64,000 nt of DNA from Scedosporium boydii. Its lineage: Eukaryota; Ascomycota; Sordariomycetes; Microascales; Microascaceae. The notes under the pieces are model-generated. The model searched no databases. It saw only the letters and a list, made by a program, of their open reading frames with translations, and had not been told where the DNA came from. This document shows, in pieces, positions 43,485 to 55,939 of this stretch (positions within the stretch are counted from its first letter, which is position 1; every line of letters starts with the position of its first letter). The stretch lies in assembly GCA_002221725.1 (NCBI GenBank), contig NJFT01000010.1, positions 1-64,000 on the forward strand. Direction: 5' to 3'. A program made the position numbers and the translations under genes.

Positions 43485-45434
43485 TCACACGCCCTTTGCC
43501 GTCAGGAAACCGAAATCTGCACCCTCATGGGCCTGATTTACACTCTGTTCGTACAACTTGCGATAACCACGCGTTGCCCTTACGCGCCTCGGCCCCATCT
43601 TCCCATCAGGTTTCGCATCAGGCTCGGTCTGCGGCTTCCCCACCGCGGCCCAACGTCTCTTAATCTCTTCATCGCTCACATCCAGGACTAACGACCTTGT
43701 GTCGATGTCGCACTTGATCATGTCTCCGTTCCGGACCGCCCCCAGCGCGCTCCCGACGTGAGCAGCCTCGGGCGAAATGTGGAGAACAATCGTGCCCCCC
43801 GCCGTCCCACTCATCCGCCCGTCGCTGATCCTGAGCATGTCCGTGACCCCTTGACTGGCCAGCTTGCGAGGAATCGGCATCATGCCCGCCTCGGGCATGC
43901 CGGGGTTTCCAATGGGGCCAACATTCTTCAGAACGAGGACAGATAAGGCTGTGACTTCGAGGTCCGGCGAGTCGATCCGCAGCGCCAAATCTGCCGTGTT
44001 CTCGAAGACTACAGCGGGACCGCAGTGCTTCAGCAGACTTCTATCCTTAGATGCAGAGGCTTTCAGGATGGCGCCGTCGGGCGCGAGGTTACCTCGAAGA
44101 ACGACTAGGCTAGAGCTGGGATAGATAGGGTCGTCAAGGGGACGGATGATCTGTGTCGAGTACTCAAACATCCCGAACGAACTTGTGTCGAGCACTTGGC
44201 CGAGAGTCTGACCTGTGATAGTCTTGGCTTCGAGGTGTAAAAGTGGTCGCAATGTGTGGAGTAGAGCCACCATCCCGCCGGCGTTGTCGAAATCGGTCAT
44301 GTAGTTGTTACCGCTCGGCTTGAGATCGACAAGCATGGGGGTTTTGCGACCGATCTCATCAATGTCCGCCAACGTAACACTACCGTGCAGTTCCGAGTGA
44401 CGGTTGATTATAGCCAGGAGGTGAACTATGCCGTTAGTGCTACCGCCAATTGCTTGAAGCACGGTGATTGCGTTGAGAAAGCTCTCCCGGGACAGAACGC
44501 TCTGTGGTGTTCTCTTCTCCAGCGCCGCGTTCACGGCATTCTTTCCCGTTTCTTCAGCGACACGCAGTCTAGCGGAAGACACTGCCGGCGCGCTGGCGCC
44601 CTTCAACGGGATCATGCCCAGGGCGGCCGTTAGGCAGGCCATGGTGCTCGCGGTGCCCATGACGCCACAGGTACCAGACTAGCATCCTCATTGCGTTAGC
44701 ATGCGTAAATACCAACGGATACAAAATGGTGCGTGCTTACGGTTGGTGCTAGCTCCTCGTTGATCGCCGAGATATCCTCGATATCGAGGGTGCCAGCTCG
44801 GAATGCGGCCCAGTTATTGCGACAGTCGGTACAGGCGCCAATTCGATTACCCCGATAGCTGCCCGGCATCATCGGACCGGTGATGAGGGGCAGGACGGGC
44901 TTGTTAGCGGAGAGGCCACCCATGATCTGGGCCGGGACGGTTTTGTCGCACCCTGACGTAGCTCAGCGATGATTAGTAGACGAATCCGCAAAATCGCTTG
45001 TAACATTAGGAGTCGTACGCACCCCCAATCATGATGCAGGCGTCCACCGGCTGCGCCCGAATCATCTCCTCCGTGTCCATGCTCATGAGGTTCCGTAGAA
45101 ACATGCTCGTCGGCGAGGAAAAGGACTCGTGGATGCTGATGGTGGGGAAATCAACAGCCAGACCGCCGGCGAGCTGGATGCCCCTCTTGGCGGCGTCTAT
45201 CAGCTGGGGAACGTTTGCGTGGCATGGATTGAAGCCGGAGTAGGTGTTGATGATGCCGATTATGGGGCGCGAGAGCGCATCCTCACTGTAGCCGAGGGCC
45301 TTGATGAAGACTTTGCGGAGGAAGAGGGAGAAGTGGGCGTCACCGTAGGCTGTCAGACCCTGTCGGAGGCCGGAGTCTGTGTTGATGTCCTTCTCGAGAT
45401 CGTAGTCTGTGTTTGCGGCCATCTTGAGAACCAC
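43485..45434 (-). CDS. IlvD/Edd-family dehydratase, sugar-acid type
   Basis: Exons 45434-45023, 44952-44741 and 44678-43485 give 605 residues (an alternative Met lies 4 codons in). The first intron splits the Fe-S motif; splicing gives MIGGCDKTVPAQIMGGL. The cluster ligands are Cys in GGCDKT, Cys in RIGACTDCRNN and Cys in SGTCGVMGTASTM. Active-site stretches include NAITVLQAIGGSTNGIVHLL, GNLAPDGAILK and ISDGRMSGTAGGTIVLH. The family contains dihydroxyacid dehydratase, 6-phosphogluconate dehydratase and aldonate dehydratases. The GTCGVMGTASTM form (MGTASTM rather than MFTANTM) favours the sugar-acid branch, so dehydration of an aldonate to a 2-keto-3-deoxy acid is likely. No mitochondrial presequence is evident. 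Confidence 0.9.
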
Positions 45435-46326
45435 GAGAAAGACCGGCGAAGGGAACGGAATGAGATGAGTATATGATATTTAGTGAGGAACCTGCACTTC
45501 ATGACGCGGAAACCGTGTACAGCAGCACGACCGGCTTTATTTTTTTTTCTCCTCATGCATGTACAACGACACGCAGCTCCGGTTTTGGACAGCCGCACCG
45601 CGACACGAGTGAGGGGCAGCAGCTCCACTCAGAACGAGCTATTGAGATGGGGCCAATCCAAGACGGATTAATTCTCACTTGACAAGTCCGTATCGTGTCG
45701 CTCTCCCCTTTCCCCCGTAAGTGACGGTCGAGGTATCGATCTCACATACATACCGGATACGGACTAGTTCAGCGTGACGCCATTTTGCCCAGGCGGGGAA
45801 ATACCCGCTCTAGCTCTCCACGCCCGTTGCCGCGATGGAGGCTCTCACAAAGCTGCCTCATTGGGGCTATGCAGCGCGCTGCACGCACTAGGGGTAGGGT
45901 TGGTAACAAGGAAGACGAGGAGGGTGTCAGAAATATTCTGAAAATATCAATAGCCCTGGGGCTGGCAAGTATCCAGGCTTAAAACTGGAGCGGGGTCAAA
46001 ATGTTGTGTCCTTGGTGATGAAGGGATAGGTCATGGATATGCACTGAAGCCTGAAGGCGAGAAACACACTGGGCCAGTTGATGAGAACACAGAGGAGAGA
46101 ACCTGTATTATTATCGATGAAACATGAAGCCAAACAGATATCGAGATTTTAGACCATGGCTCGCTTGACGAATTAATTACTTTCGAGAGCCCGTTGATTG
46201 ATTAACTAGGAATTGCGCTACGTTAAACCGAGGCAGGCAGAACCGATATGCTTCAACTCCCATAGTAGGCTCCAGGGAGTCCGTCTTCGAGCCTCCCATC
46301 CTTCCTTTTATTCAACACAAGACCAT
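45435..46326. other. Intergenic region
   Basis: Promoter side of the dehydratase and 3' side of the amine oxidase. Frames at 45473-45682 and 45785-45982 have no support. Confidence 0.45.
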
Positions 46327-47911
46327 TCACAGCCTGACCCGGGGGGTGTTGCCAATCGCTGCCGCAACCTCCTTCGCGCCGACTTCACCTGAGGCAAGCG
46401 CTCCTTCCAAGTATCCCTTCCATACAGGTGCGAATTCGGTACCGACGAAATGCAGATTGCCCACGGGCTTACCGTACACGGCACTGTACTTAGTCAGGTC
46501 GCCAATCTTGGTGATGGGCACTAGAGCACCCCGACTGAAGGTCTCGGTCTTCCAGAGCATTTCGAAGATTTCAATGGGCTTGTACAGCTCCGAGTTGTAT
46601 CCGACCTGGAAGATGGTGGCCAGCTGCTCTAGAAGGGCGTCTCGCCGCTCGTGGGGGGGAAGTTGAGTCCAGGCATAGCCCGCGTCGCCCTGGACGAAAA
46701 GGGTTAAGGCGAACAGACCTTGCTCGTCCACACTGGTGTCGCGGGCCAGGGCAAGGGGGCCGCCCTCATAGCTCATGAAGAAGCCATTGTAACCGAGATC
46801 TCTCCACCAGGGTTTATCCCATGCCACAATCACCTTGTTGTAATTCCCGAGCTTGGTGTTGTCTGACACGGTCTTTAGCTCGTGCGGCAGCGGGGGGGTG
46901 AATGTGAGCTCCTTCCACATGGTGCTGGGAATGGAGAGGATGCATTTGCGGGCGTGAATCGTCTTGCCGGTGCTGGTATAGACATTGACGCGGGTATCAA
47001 GATTTTCTATTGACACGACGGGGTGGCCTAGAAGGACGTTCTGCGTACCGATAAGACGTGCGATGTTCTTTGCGATAGCTTGTGTTCCTAAAGGAAAGAA
47101 AAAATGAGATCCAATTAGCAAATCGACCAATATTTCAAAAATGGGTAATGAAACGCACCCGAGTGAAGACGCATATAATTACCGCCAGTCTCATCATCGC
47201 TTCGGCAGGCAAGAAGACCTCCGTTGCGCCGGCAGTAGTCGATGAAAAATGCAGCCGACTGTTCGGTCGACTCGACGCCGTGCATGGCCTTGGACCACAG
47301 ATTGACCATTTTGATGGTGTCGGGCAGGGCGCCCAGGCCGCGGACATACTGGTCAAGGGACACGTTGTCGTCCTCGACCTTGGGCGGCCCAGGCTTCAGG
47401 GACTCGGCCTGGATATGATCGCGTATGTACTCAAGATTCCTCTTCACCTCGGCAGAAAACTAATAACGTCGAAGTCAGCCACGAGTGCCAGACAATGTGG
47501 AGGGGGACCCCTCTCGTTTTTTTCTTCCTCTTCTTCTTTTTTTTTTTTCATTTATTTTTTATTTTATTTTCAATTTTTCCCCCTTACCTCGGGCGTGATT
47601 CCAAAGGGATATTCGATCCTCATTTGCGGATTTACCTGCATGACGGCTTTGCCAGTCAGGCGCTGGACGGTGGTATCCTTGTTCAACCCGAACTGCTGCG
47701 CGTACGACCAGACGCGAGGTTGCGTGTGCGGGTTCACCCACGCAGCGCCGAGATCAGCAACGCCACGACGGGACGCCAACGGCACGCTCCAGGACTTGCC
47801 GCCGATTCGGTCGCGAGCCTCGACGACAAGGACGGACAGGCCGGCCTGCTTGGCGGAGCAGGCGGCTTGGAGGCCGCTGAAGCCAGCACCAATAACAACG
47901 ACGTCCCACAT
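46327..47911 (-). CDS. Flavin monoamine oxidase family protein
   Basis: Exons 47911-47588, 47459-47159 and 47087-46327 give 461 residues. The dinucleotide-binding motif is at the very N-terminus: VVVIGAGFSGLQAA, then VVEARDRIGGKSW. The C-terminal FAD/substrate element reads NLHFVGTEFAPVWKGYLEGA followed by LASGEVGAKEV, the usual end of flavin amine oxidases. The aromatic-cage region includes WDKPWWRDLGYNGFF. In place of the covalent-flavin Cys of mammalian MAO (SGGCY-like) the sequence has TEFAPVW, so FAD is probably non-covalent. It would oxidise an amine to an imine/aldehyde with release of H2O2. No PTS1 (the end is RVRL) and no signal peptide. It is divergent from the neighbouring ALDH. 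Confidence 0.9.
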
Positions 47912-49138
47912 GATTGCGCTTGATTGAGGATGACTCTGACGAGGGTTCGATAATAGGGGTCTATGAGGTGTGATGAAAGATGTAAGGAGAGAAATGAAAG
48001 GAGGTGAAGGCTTAATATTGAAGCGAGACGATGGATGATGGCTGCTGCAGTTGGAGCCCTGTCGTCTCACAGTCGAGCTTAGAAGATGGTTCGAGAATTA
48101 CCCCCGCTCGTTGACGGAAGAGACTTGGGGCCGGAAAAGTTGGGGCAAGCCCCGGCGAGGCCCCGCTGGGCCTAATGCAGTCATGCGATTACTTCGTCAA
48201 GGCTGCGTCCTGAGATGGTAAGTATCTGAGAAACATCAATAAGACGACCGCTGGCCCCACTACGATGCTGCGAGAAAAATAAAAGGAAATTTAGGGCCAT
48301 AGCCGGGACGTTGCGTGCGTGACGCGCGGTAGCACTGAAGAAAGGGGGATGAAGAGAAGGGCAGTGCGGGGCCCCGCTGATGGCTACTCCTGATGGCTAC
48401 TTCGTGAAGTCACTCATGATTCTCATGATTTTACTCTTTTTGGTGCCTCGAGTCGGACTGCTCTATCGACATCACGCCGTGCCGTGAGTGGCTCTGGATG
48501 CCGGGGCCTGCAGGAGTGGGGATGTTCTCGCAGAATTGCCTGAACTGGACTAATGCCAGCAAGGAGTGGTGAACCCCGATCCCTTGATGGCGCCCCTCAT
48601 TTTACATCTCGCTCGATACGACGAGACAGAATCGCTGGTGAATATCCAAGGTCTCGAACCAAAATCCAGGCTGCCAATTAGTATCGATCCATTGCCCCAA
48701 AGTCCATCACGTCTTGCTTATTCTGGCAAATTCATGAGACACCCTGTCTAACCAGTTAGACGAAGGACTCCAGGGCGTCGAGCTAGCTCCAAGACGTCAA
48801 GATGCGAATAATTGAGCGATACTCCCCCCCCTTTTTCTTCCCCCACTTTACACTCATTGTGGAATTTCGATGAGATTTCACATGCACGGATGTGGATTAC
48901 CAACACGCTGAAGCATGGTGAAAGCTGCTGGCTGGGGATGGCTCTGGCCAAAAAAACTGAACACAGAACACGGCCCAGTTAGGAGCGGGCAGCTATTTGA
49001 TATGTAACAGAGGCCCTCCGGGTATAAGAAGCGCTAGACCAAGACTATGTCCAGTTTTCGGAGGGGACACTCACCAGGAAACAATCTCCAACGTCCCACG
49101 CCCTTAGAATTAACTTGACCACTTTGCTACAGCAGAAC
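47912..49138. promoter_or_regulatory. Divergent promoter region between amine oxidase and ALDH
   Basis: A 1.2-kb gap between divergently transcribed genes, so both promoters should lie here. No individual site can be defended from sequence alone, and no gene is seen. Confidence 0.5.
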
Positions 49139-50832
49139 ATGGCTATCGAAATCCCCATCAAGAACAAGGATCTCTTCGAGTCCCGCGGGTTGATCGCCGG
49201 GGAGTGGAAGACGGCCGCAAATGGCAAGACCTTTAACGTCTACGAACCCTCGTCGGGCGAGGTGCTTGCGCAGTGCTCCGATTTTGAGCTCCAAGACTTC
49301 AAGGACGCCATTGACTCGGCCCAAAGCGGCTTCAAGCGCTTCTCCAAGTCGACGACTGCTAATGAGCGGAGCATGATGCTGAAGACCTGGAACCAGCTTA
49401 TTCTCGGCAACATCGAGGACCGTAAGTGACTCTTCCCCCCTGCCGCATGCTTAAAAAAAATAAATAAATAAATAAAAAATAATAATAATAATAAAATAAA
49501 ATAAAACTAAAAATAAAAAATAAAGAAAATACGAGCTGAACCGCTACAAAAGCTGACTCTAGCCTTCACCAGTCGCCATCCTCTTGTCCCTAGAGAACGG
49601 AAAAACTCTCGCCGAGGCACGGACCGAGATGGCGCTCACCGCCGCAATGACCTCCTGGTTCGCTGAGGAGGCGACCCGTGCCTACGGCGACACCATTCCC
49701 TCGTCCTTCAAGAACACCAAGGTCCTCACCTGGCGCGAGCCCGTCGGCGCCTGTGGCATCATCACGCCGTGGAACTTCCCAGCCGCCATGATCACGCGTA
49801 AGATCGCCCCTGCCTTCGCAGCGGGCTGCTCTGTTGTCATCAAGCCGCCCGGGGAGACCCCCTTCAGTGCGCTTGCGCTCGCCAAGTTGGCCATCCAGGC
49901 CGGTCTGCCGAGGGACGTCATACACGTCGTGCCTACTACGGACCTCGAGGCCGCCCAGGAGCTAGCGGTCAGCCCCAAGATTAAGAAGCTAAGCTTTACG
50001 GGCTCCACGCGCGTGGGGAAGCTCCTGACGAAGCTGGCTTCCGGCACGGTCAAGCGGGTTAGCATGGAACTGGGCGGGAACGCGCCGTTCATCGTCTTTG
50101 ACGACTGCAACTTGGCGCATGCTGTTGCTAATGCTGTTGCTTGTAAGTTTCGATGCTCCGGACAAACTTGCGTTGTAAGTACTTTGCTTCTGTTGCAATG
50201 GGATAGTGGATATCTTGTGATCGCAAAGCTAATTACGAGTTCAGGCGGCGAATCGAATCTACGTACAAGAGGGCATCGTCGAGGCATTCTCGAAACAGCT
50301 TGTCGAACGCGTTCAAGACCTCAAGCTCGGCAGAGGCATCGACCCGGACGTGACCAATGGGCCCCTGGTGAACCCCGCCGCAGTGCGCAAAGTCACCGAG
50401 CACGTCCAGGACGCCATATCCAAGGGCGCAAGTCTCCGGACGGGCGGCAAGGCCCCCGAGGGTAAGGGTTACTTCTTCGAGCCCACCGTACTCACCGGCG
50501 TGACCAAGGAGATGGCGGTCGCGACGGAGGAAACCTTTGGGCCCTTGGCGGCCATCTTGTCCTTTCGCACCGAGGAGGAGGTGATTGAGCTGGCCAACGA
50601 TAGCAATTTCGGGCTCGCCGGGTACTTCTTCTCCAAGGATATCGGGCGGGTCATGAGGGTTGCGCAGGCGCTTGAGGCCGGCATGATTGGAGTGAACACG
50701 GGTATCATGACCGCCCCGGAGAGCCCTTTTGGCGGTGTCAAGGAAAGTGGTCTGGGTATTGAGGGTAGTAAATATGGTCTCTCCGAGTATCAAAACGTTA
50801 AGATGGTCACGCTGGGCAACCTTCAAGATTAG
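49139..50832 (+). CDS. Succinate-semialdehyde-dehydrogenase-type ALDH
   Basis: Exons 49139-49421, 49573-50174 and 50245-50832 give 490 residues, the usual length for class I ALDH/GabD proteins. Intron 1 holds an AT-rich microsatellite. Catalytic and cofactor features: FSGxTR-like LSFTGSTRVGK, the general-base Glu in VSMELGGNAPFIVFDD, the nucleophile Cys in FRCSGQTCV, EETFGPLAAIL, and ESPFGGVKESGLGIEGSKYG at the C-terminus. The MELGGNAPFIVFDDC stretch and SGLGIEGSKYG resemble NAD(P)-dependent succinate-semialdehyde dehydrogenases; ketoglutarate-semialdehyde dehydrogenases are close relatives. No targeting peptide is evident, so it is probably cytosolic. An ATG 8 codons upstream (49115) is also in frame. 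Confidence 0.92.
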
Positions 50833-51074
50833 GCGAATAAAATGGAGCGCAGACTAACCAAATGGTATTAGTATTCGGCTTTGAATAGGTTCTTTTATTT
50901 CATTTCTTCGTTGTTCTTAAGTATCCTCTTTTTTCGCCACAAAATACAATAGAACATGGACAGGGGGACCACTGAGTAAATTAAATTCCGGAAAAACTCG
51001 TATAAAGTAGAGAGTACATTGCATGCACAGCCAGCCAAGCCAAAGCGCCAACCCTGGTCCAGAATAACACCCAA

Positions 51075-52709
51075 CTACATAATGAAGACTCCCGGCTGCG
51101 GGAGAAGGTCGGGCCAGTGGACATGGTGATCACGCGCCCAGATCCTGTTTAGCAGCTCGAGTGCCGTCAGGATGTTGGAGAAGCCGTTTCGATGGTAGTG
51201 GCGGATGAGGTAGGTCCGGTAAAACTCGCGGTCCTCCGGGTCGACGCTCTCTGAGGCCACGATGAAGCAGGGCCATATGAGGCCGTGTTGGCCTGGCGTG
51301 TCGTCGTGCAGCGAGACCAGTGTCTCCTTGAACTTTTTGACCTGCTCGCGGGGCGACCTGCCTTCGGGGCCGGACAGGGCGCGGTGCAGGTAAATGGAGT
51401 AGGCCTGCTGCCGGAGGTCGGCGAGGAGGCGGAATGCGGAGACGTGGTGCGGATATAGTTTGGAGTAGTAGTTCAAGCAGTCGAAGCTCTGCTGGCCGTG
51501 GGCGATGATGCCCTGAACCCCATCTTCCCGGCTGAGCAAGGTGCCCGCGTACGCCCGCATCCTAGTTCAGACGTTAGATGCCGCCAATTCCTCCCTGGAC
51601 AGACCACTTACTTGCGTATCTGCCGGATCAAAAACGCGGACACGTCACTAGATCCTAGCCCGCTCTCGCCCCCAACTGCATCGAGAGCGGACGTCAACAT
51701 GCCGTATAAGATGGGAAAGTCAGCGTGGCCGTTGACCATGACACACACCAGTAGGACGATGATGGCGGTGAAGACCGAGAGGTTCATCTCAGCGTTGTGC
51801 TGGTCCAGGTGTTGTCTCTTTTGTAGGCCGCGTAACGCGCGCGCGTACAGCTCGTTGGGTTCGGGAACGAGGAAGTCACCGGTCGTGCGGCGGAGGTGAA
51901 AGGTTGACACGGCCAGGACGGAGTCCATGATGACCTCGTCCACGCATGCCATGGGGAGTATCGTCATCCGCCAGCCGTTGTGGTGGTCGTCGATTGCCAC
52001 CATCTCGGGGGCGATGGTATCAGAGACTTGGATGCGTTAGCATCCACTGTTGATACTCTTCCATTATGCAGGCGCGGGGGGACCATACAATGCGCCATCA
52101 ACCACTCTGTTTGTCTGTCAAACGAGTATAGATCCCACACCCGTAGTGGTCGGGCGGTGGCAAGTGAGACTTCAAGCTCCAAATGTTCGAAAACTCCATC
52201 CTCTGCTCCCCAAGCAGTATCAGCGTGGCTATCTTCATCGACCTCCGCAATCGTTATTGTATTCTCCCAGGTGGCAGTCGCTGTGGTGCGTCGACATTGG
52301 GTGTCGTAGTAGTTGTCGCTCTCTAGAGAATCGAGTTGTTCATCATCTATCTGACTGTCATTCGTCGACCAGTTATTAGCTTGTTCGTTCGCCATCTGAA
52401 ATGCGACACTCGTCTAATGGAACCCCTTACCCATGCGACCGAAACACGCCCTGTACTGGCCTCTTTCGCGCCGATACTGCCTCTCCGTCGTAAAACTTGA
52501 CTCTGAGGTCGATGCCACTACAGGACATGCCCCTCGACTCGCATTTCCTGCAGGCGGGCAGTGTCCTGTCGCAGTGGATGCGGCGCCGGGAGCATTCGCG
52601 GCACCCTGGCAGCCAAACTGATCAGATGAGAAACCGACGAGATGATCCCCAGGTTACGGGACGACCACTCACCTTTGATCTTAGGGAGGTAGGGACGTTT
52701 CTTACGCAT
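51075..52709 (-). CDS. Zn(II)2Cys6 transcription factor with C-terminal fungal-TF domain
   Basis: Five exons (52709-52673, 52605-52431, 52354-52089, 52026-51612, 51561-51075) give 459 residues. The first exon encodes RKKRPYLPKIK; the zinc cluster follows at residues 14-40: CRECSRRRIHCDRTLPACRK then CESRGMSC. The rest matches the Fungal_trans_2-type layout (short basic N-terminal Zn cluster, long helical C-terminal domain with DTIAPEMVAIDDHHNGWRMT and a conserved end YLIRHYHRNGFSNILTALEL followed by an IWxxRD-like element). It sits between the ALDH and the permease and is the natural candidate to control the 43-55 kb group. Exon 3/4 joining (67-bp intron with GCTAAC branch) was chosen to keep the frame. 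Confidence 0.86.
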
Positions 52710-53655
52710 TATTTCACCTACTTTACGGCCCAGGCAGCTTTGAGTACGTTGAACTTACATGTCGAGGTTTCTGGGTTTGAGGCCGGATGATGGGTCTGGG
52801 GAAATAAGATGAGAGCGGGGTTGCAGACGCGGGGTCGGAAGATTCTACGCTGGGACTTCGCGGGGGAAATTTGGGTATGGAGATGTGACACTTGCTTCGC
52901 TAACGACTATCCAGAAGGGGTTAGGAATCGTATTTCCTGGAGCTAGAGGCGAGCGGAAAACTGGACAAGTCACGGTCTAGAGCAGAAGAAACAACCCTAC
53001 TATCGGTGTCCTATGTGGATACTCCCTTGCCCTCTGGCCGCACACCTCTGCAGTAAACTAACACTTGGAGAAAAGTCGGATGCAACGGGGCTAACCTCGA
53101 AGCGGTATGTAAATGAGAACACAACGCGTGCTAGTATCGCTATCCCCGATCGGGAAGCAAAGTGAGCACACTCGACCGCTAACAGGCCAAGGAGGTGGAT
53201 ACGTTGGGGAAAACCTTAATTGGGGTTCCATCTCAAGAATCGACGACCGCGGAGTTCTCGCACGACAGCGATGACATTTCCCTAGATCCAGTTCCCTAGA
53301 TCCAGGTCCAGCCGTACTAGTCCGCTGGCAGTGACCATTTCTCTACTATCCTTTCCACCCCCTGGAGATAGCCATGATAAGTCGAGGATCCCATCAAGAC
53401 GCCACCCGAAGTGTTTTCGACAATGCCATATACACGCGCGAGCACATGGGCGCACACACCCACACTTCACACACTCACGCACGTATATAAATATATGACA
53501 GTCTTCCCCGTGCTCTGTCCACGACAATCCAATCCCCATCCGCAGTAACACATCAGCCGCTCCCAAACCTCACCAGTACTTTTGCCCTCCTTGTTCCAAG
53601 ATCTCCCAACACTGGCCCCTCTTGAACCCTTCCTCCTTTTCCCGGCGTCACCACC
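52710..53655. promoter_or_regulatory. Divergent promoter region between regulator and permease
   Basis: Separates the divergently transcribed Zn2Cys6 gene and the ACS-type permease. Several CGG and CCG triplets occur, but no paired Gal4-type site can be singled out. A frame at 53282-53566 has no support. Confidence 0.45.
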
Positions 53656-54787
53656 ATGGATCCCTCCAAAGACGCCGTTGCGCAAGCGGAGCATACAGAG
53701 AACAAAATGGCTTCTGGTGCTGCCCCTACTACCAAGGAGTTGCTGTCTCTGGTTGATGCCGCGCCGGAAGCCTGGGCCGCACATTTCAGCAGCCAGGACG
53801 AGGCCACGTTCAAGGACAAGGACAAGAAGCTTTTGCGCAAGCTCGACGCCCACCTCATGCCCGTCCTCGTCATCATGTACATTCTCAACTTTCTCGACCG
53901 GTCCAACCTCGCCCAGGCTCGCCAGGGAACCCTTGAGAAGGACCTTGACATGGTTGGGACTGATTTCAACCTCGCCACGTCCATCTTCTTTGTTGGGTAC
54001 CTGGTCATGCAGCTCCCCTCCAACGTCTTGCTAACGCGGGTCCGGCCGTCCATCTATCTCGGCGCCTGCTGCTGCATGTGGGGCGTGGTGTCGACGTGCA
54101 ACGCCGCTGCCAAGAGCTTCAAGCACCTCGTCGTCATCCGCTTCTTCCTCGGCCTCACCGAGGCTCCTTTCTTCCCTGGCGCCGTGTTCCTCATGAGCTC
54201 CTGGTACACCCGCGCCGAGCTCACGCGTCGTGTTGCGTGGCTTTATGGAGGGAGCGCGCTGGCCGCCATGTTTTCGGGCTTGCTAGGAGCTTCCATCCTC
54301 GGGGAGCTCCACGGTGCCCTCGGAATTGCTGGATGGAAATGGTTGTTCATCATTGTAAGTGTCCACTCACCCGTCATCGTTTCCTATCTCCCGTAATACA
54401 CGAATTCCAGGCACTGACGTTGGCATCCACTCCTCGCAGGAAGGCGTCGCCGCCATCGCATTCGCCATCGTGGCTTGCTTCATCCTCCCTGACTACCCTC
54501 ACACGACGAGATGGCTGTCTGAGGAAGAGCGCGCCTTTGCGACTTGGCGGCTAATCCGCGACATCAGCGACGCTGACATATATGACGAGCAGAGCACATG
54601 GGACGGCGTCAAGATGGCACTCTGCGACTACCGCCTGTGGATCTTTGTCCTGACGCAGCACATCAGCAACCTGGCGCAGACATTTCAGTACTACTTCCCG
54701 ACCATTGTCGGCACTCTTGGCTACGGCGACATTGCCACGCTCTGGCTCACGGCTCCGGTCTGGGTGAGTAACTTTCTCTTTGAAAAT

Positions 54788-54819
<32 letters not shown>

Positions 54820-55466
54820 CCTCTTTCCTCCGTTGTTTCTAACGCCCGTGTGCCAGTTTGCGTCATTCGTCTTCGCCGTCATTGCGACGTTGACATCGGC
54901 CAAAACGGGGGACCGCTCCATTCACATCTTCTGCCTGATGACAGTATCGGCCATCGGAAACGCCATCGCCGGCGCCACGACCAATACCGGCGCCCGTTTC
55001 TTCGCAATGTTCCTCATGCCAATGGGGGCCGTCCCTGCCTGTAAGCGCCGACCTAAGCCTGTATTACCTCCCATACTTAATTTCTAGCTTTGGTGCCCCA
55101 TCGCTGACGCTTTCATTCACGAAATCAGACCAGATCACTGTGTCATGGATCGCCAACTCCTTCCCCCGACCCCCCGTCAAACGATCCGCCTGCATCGCCG
55201 TCGCTAACATGATCGGCAACACGGCGAGCATCTACGGATCGTACATGTACCCGATCAAGGACGACCCGCTGTATACCCCGGGTAACAGTGCCAGCGCAGG
55301 CCTGTGCATGCTCACTGCCTTCTTGGCCCTCATCCTGCGCTACGTGCACATAAGAGAGAACAAGAAGCTCGAACGGGCCGAGCAGGAGGCCGAGCTGAAT
55401 GTCGAGGCGGGCGAGAAAGATACGGCGACGGCGACCGGGGTCGTGAGGTTCAGATATCTCATCTAG
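53656..55466 (+). CDS. MFS transporter, anion:cation symporter (Dal5-like) family
   Basis: Exons 53656-54354, 54440-54763, 54857-55040 and 55129-55466 give 514 residues. A hydrophilic N-terminus leads into KLLRKLDAHLMPVLVIMYIL and NFLDRSNLAQAR, the TM1/loop signature of allantoate-permease-like (ACS) transporters. FFLGLTEAPFFPGAVFLMSS is the TM5 region and the EEERAFATWRL stretch is the conserved part of the central loop. About twelve membrane helices are visible. Intron 2 contains a run of 30 T. Such permeases take up organic anions or small nitrogenous acids with protons at the plasma membrane. It completes the putative catabolic group. Confidence 0.92.
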
Positions 55467-55939
55467 TGTTTTGCGAGGCGGAGAAAGACGATACGTTGTT
55501 GATCAAGATTTTCGGACTCTGATCTTTGACACGACCTTAAGATGGAAGAATAAGGAAAGAAAACGGAGGGGCCCTCTGTAGCGCTTAGCTTGCCCTTGGC
55601 TTGCCCTTGACTCAGGCGCGAGCAGGAACAGCTCAAGGAGACAGGCGACTCGAGTAATAGCTGAACGGAATCGATGCGTATCACAATTTTCTGTTGTCAA
55701 CTCCGAGCAAAACATCTCGGGCCGCACAACCATAATTAAACTACGCGCTTTGAAAAAAGATCAGCGAACCCCAAAGCAGCCAACACCCCTGCGCATTAGT
55801 TATTACATCTTGAGGCAACTCCCCGTCCTAAGAATTGCACCCACCGCCTCATCTCATGCCCGATACGCAGCAGGAGGTCGCTCAACTCCTCCGTCCCTCT
55901 TAGAATCCACTCGTCTCCCGCTATACACAAACCCCTTCG
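55467..55939. other. Gene-free spacer
   Basis: Downstream of the permease. No gene is seen; a minus-strand frame from 56132 to 55854 may be an out-of-frame shadow of the next relic. Confidence 0.35.
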
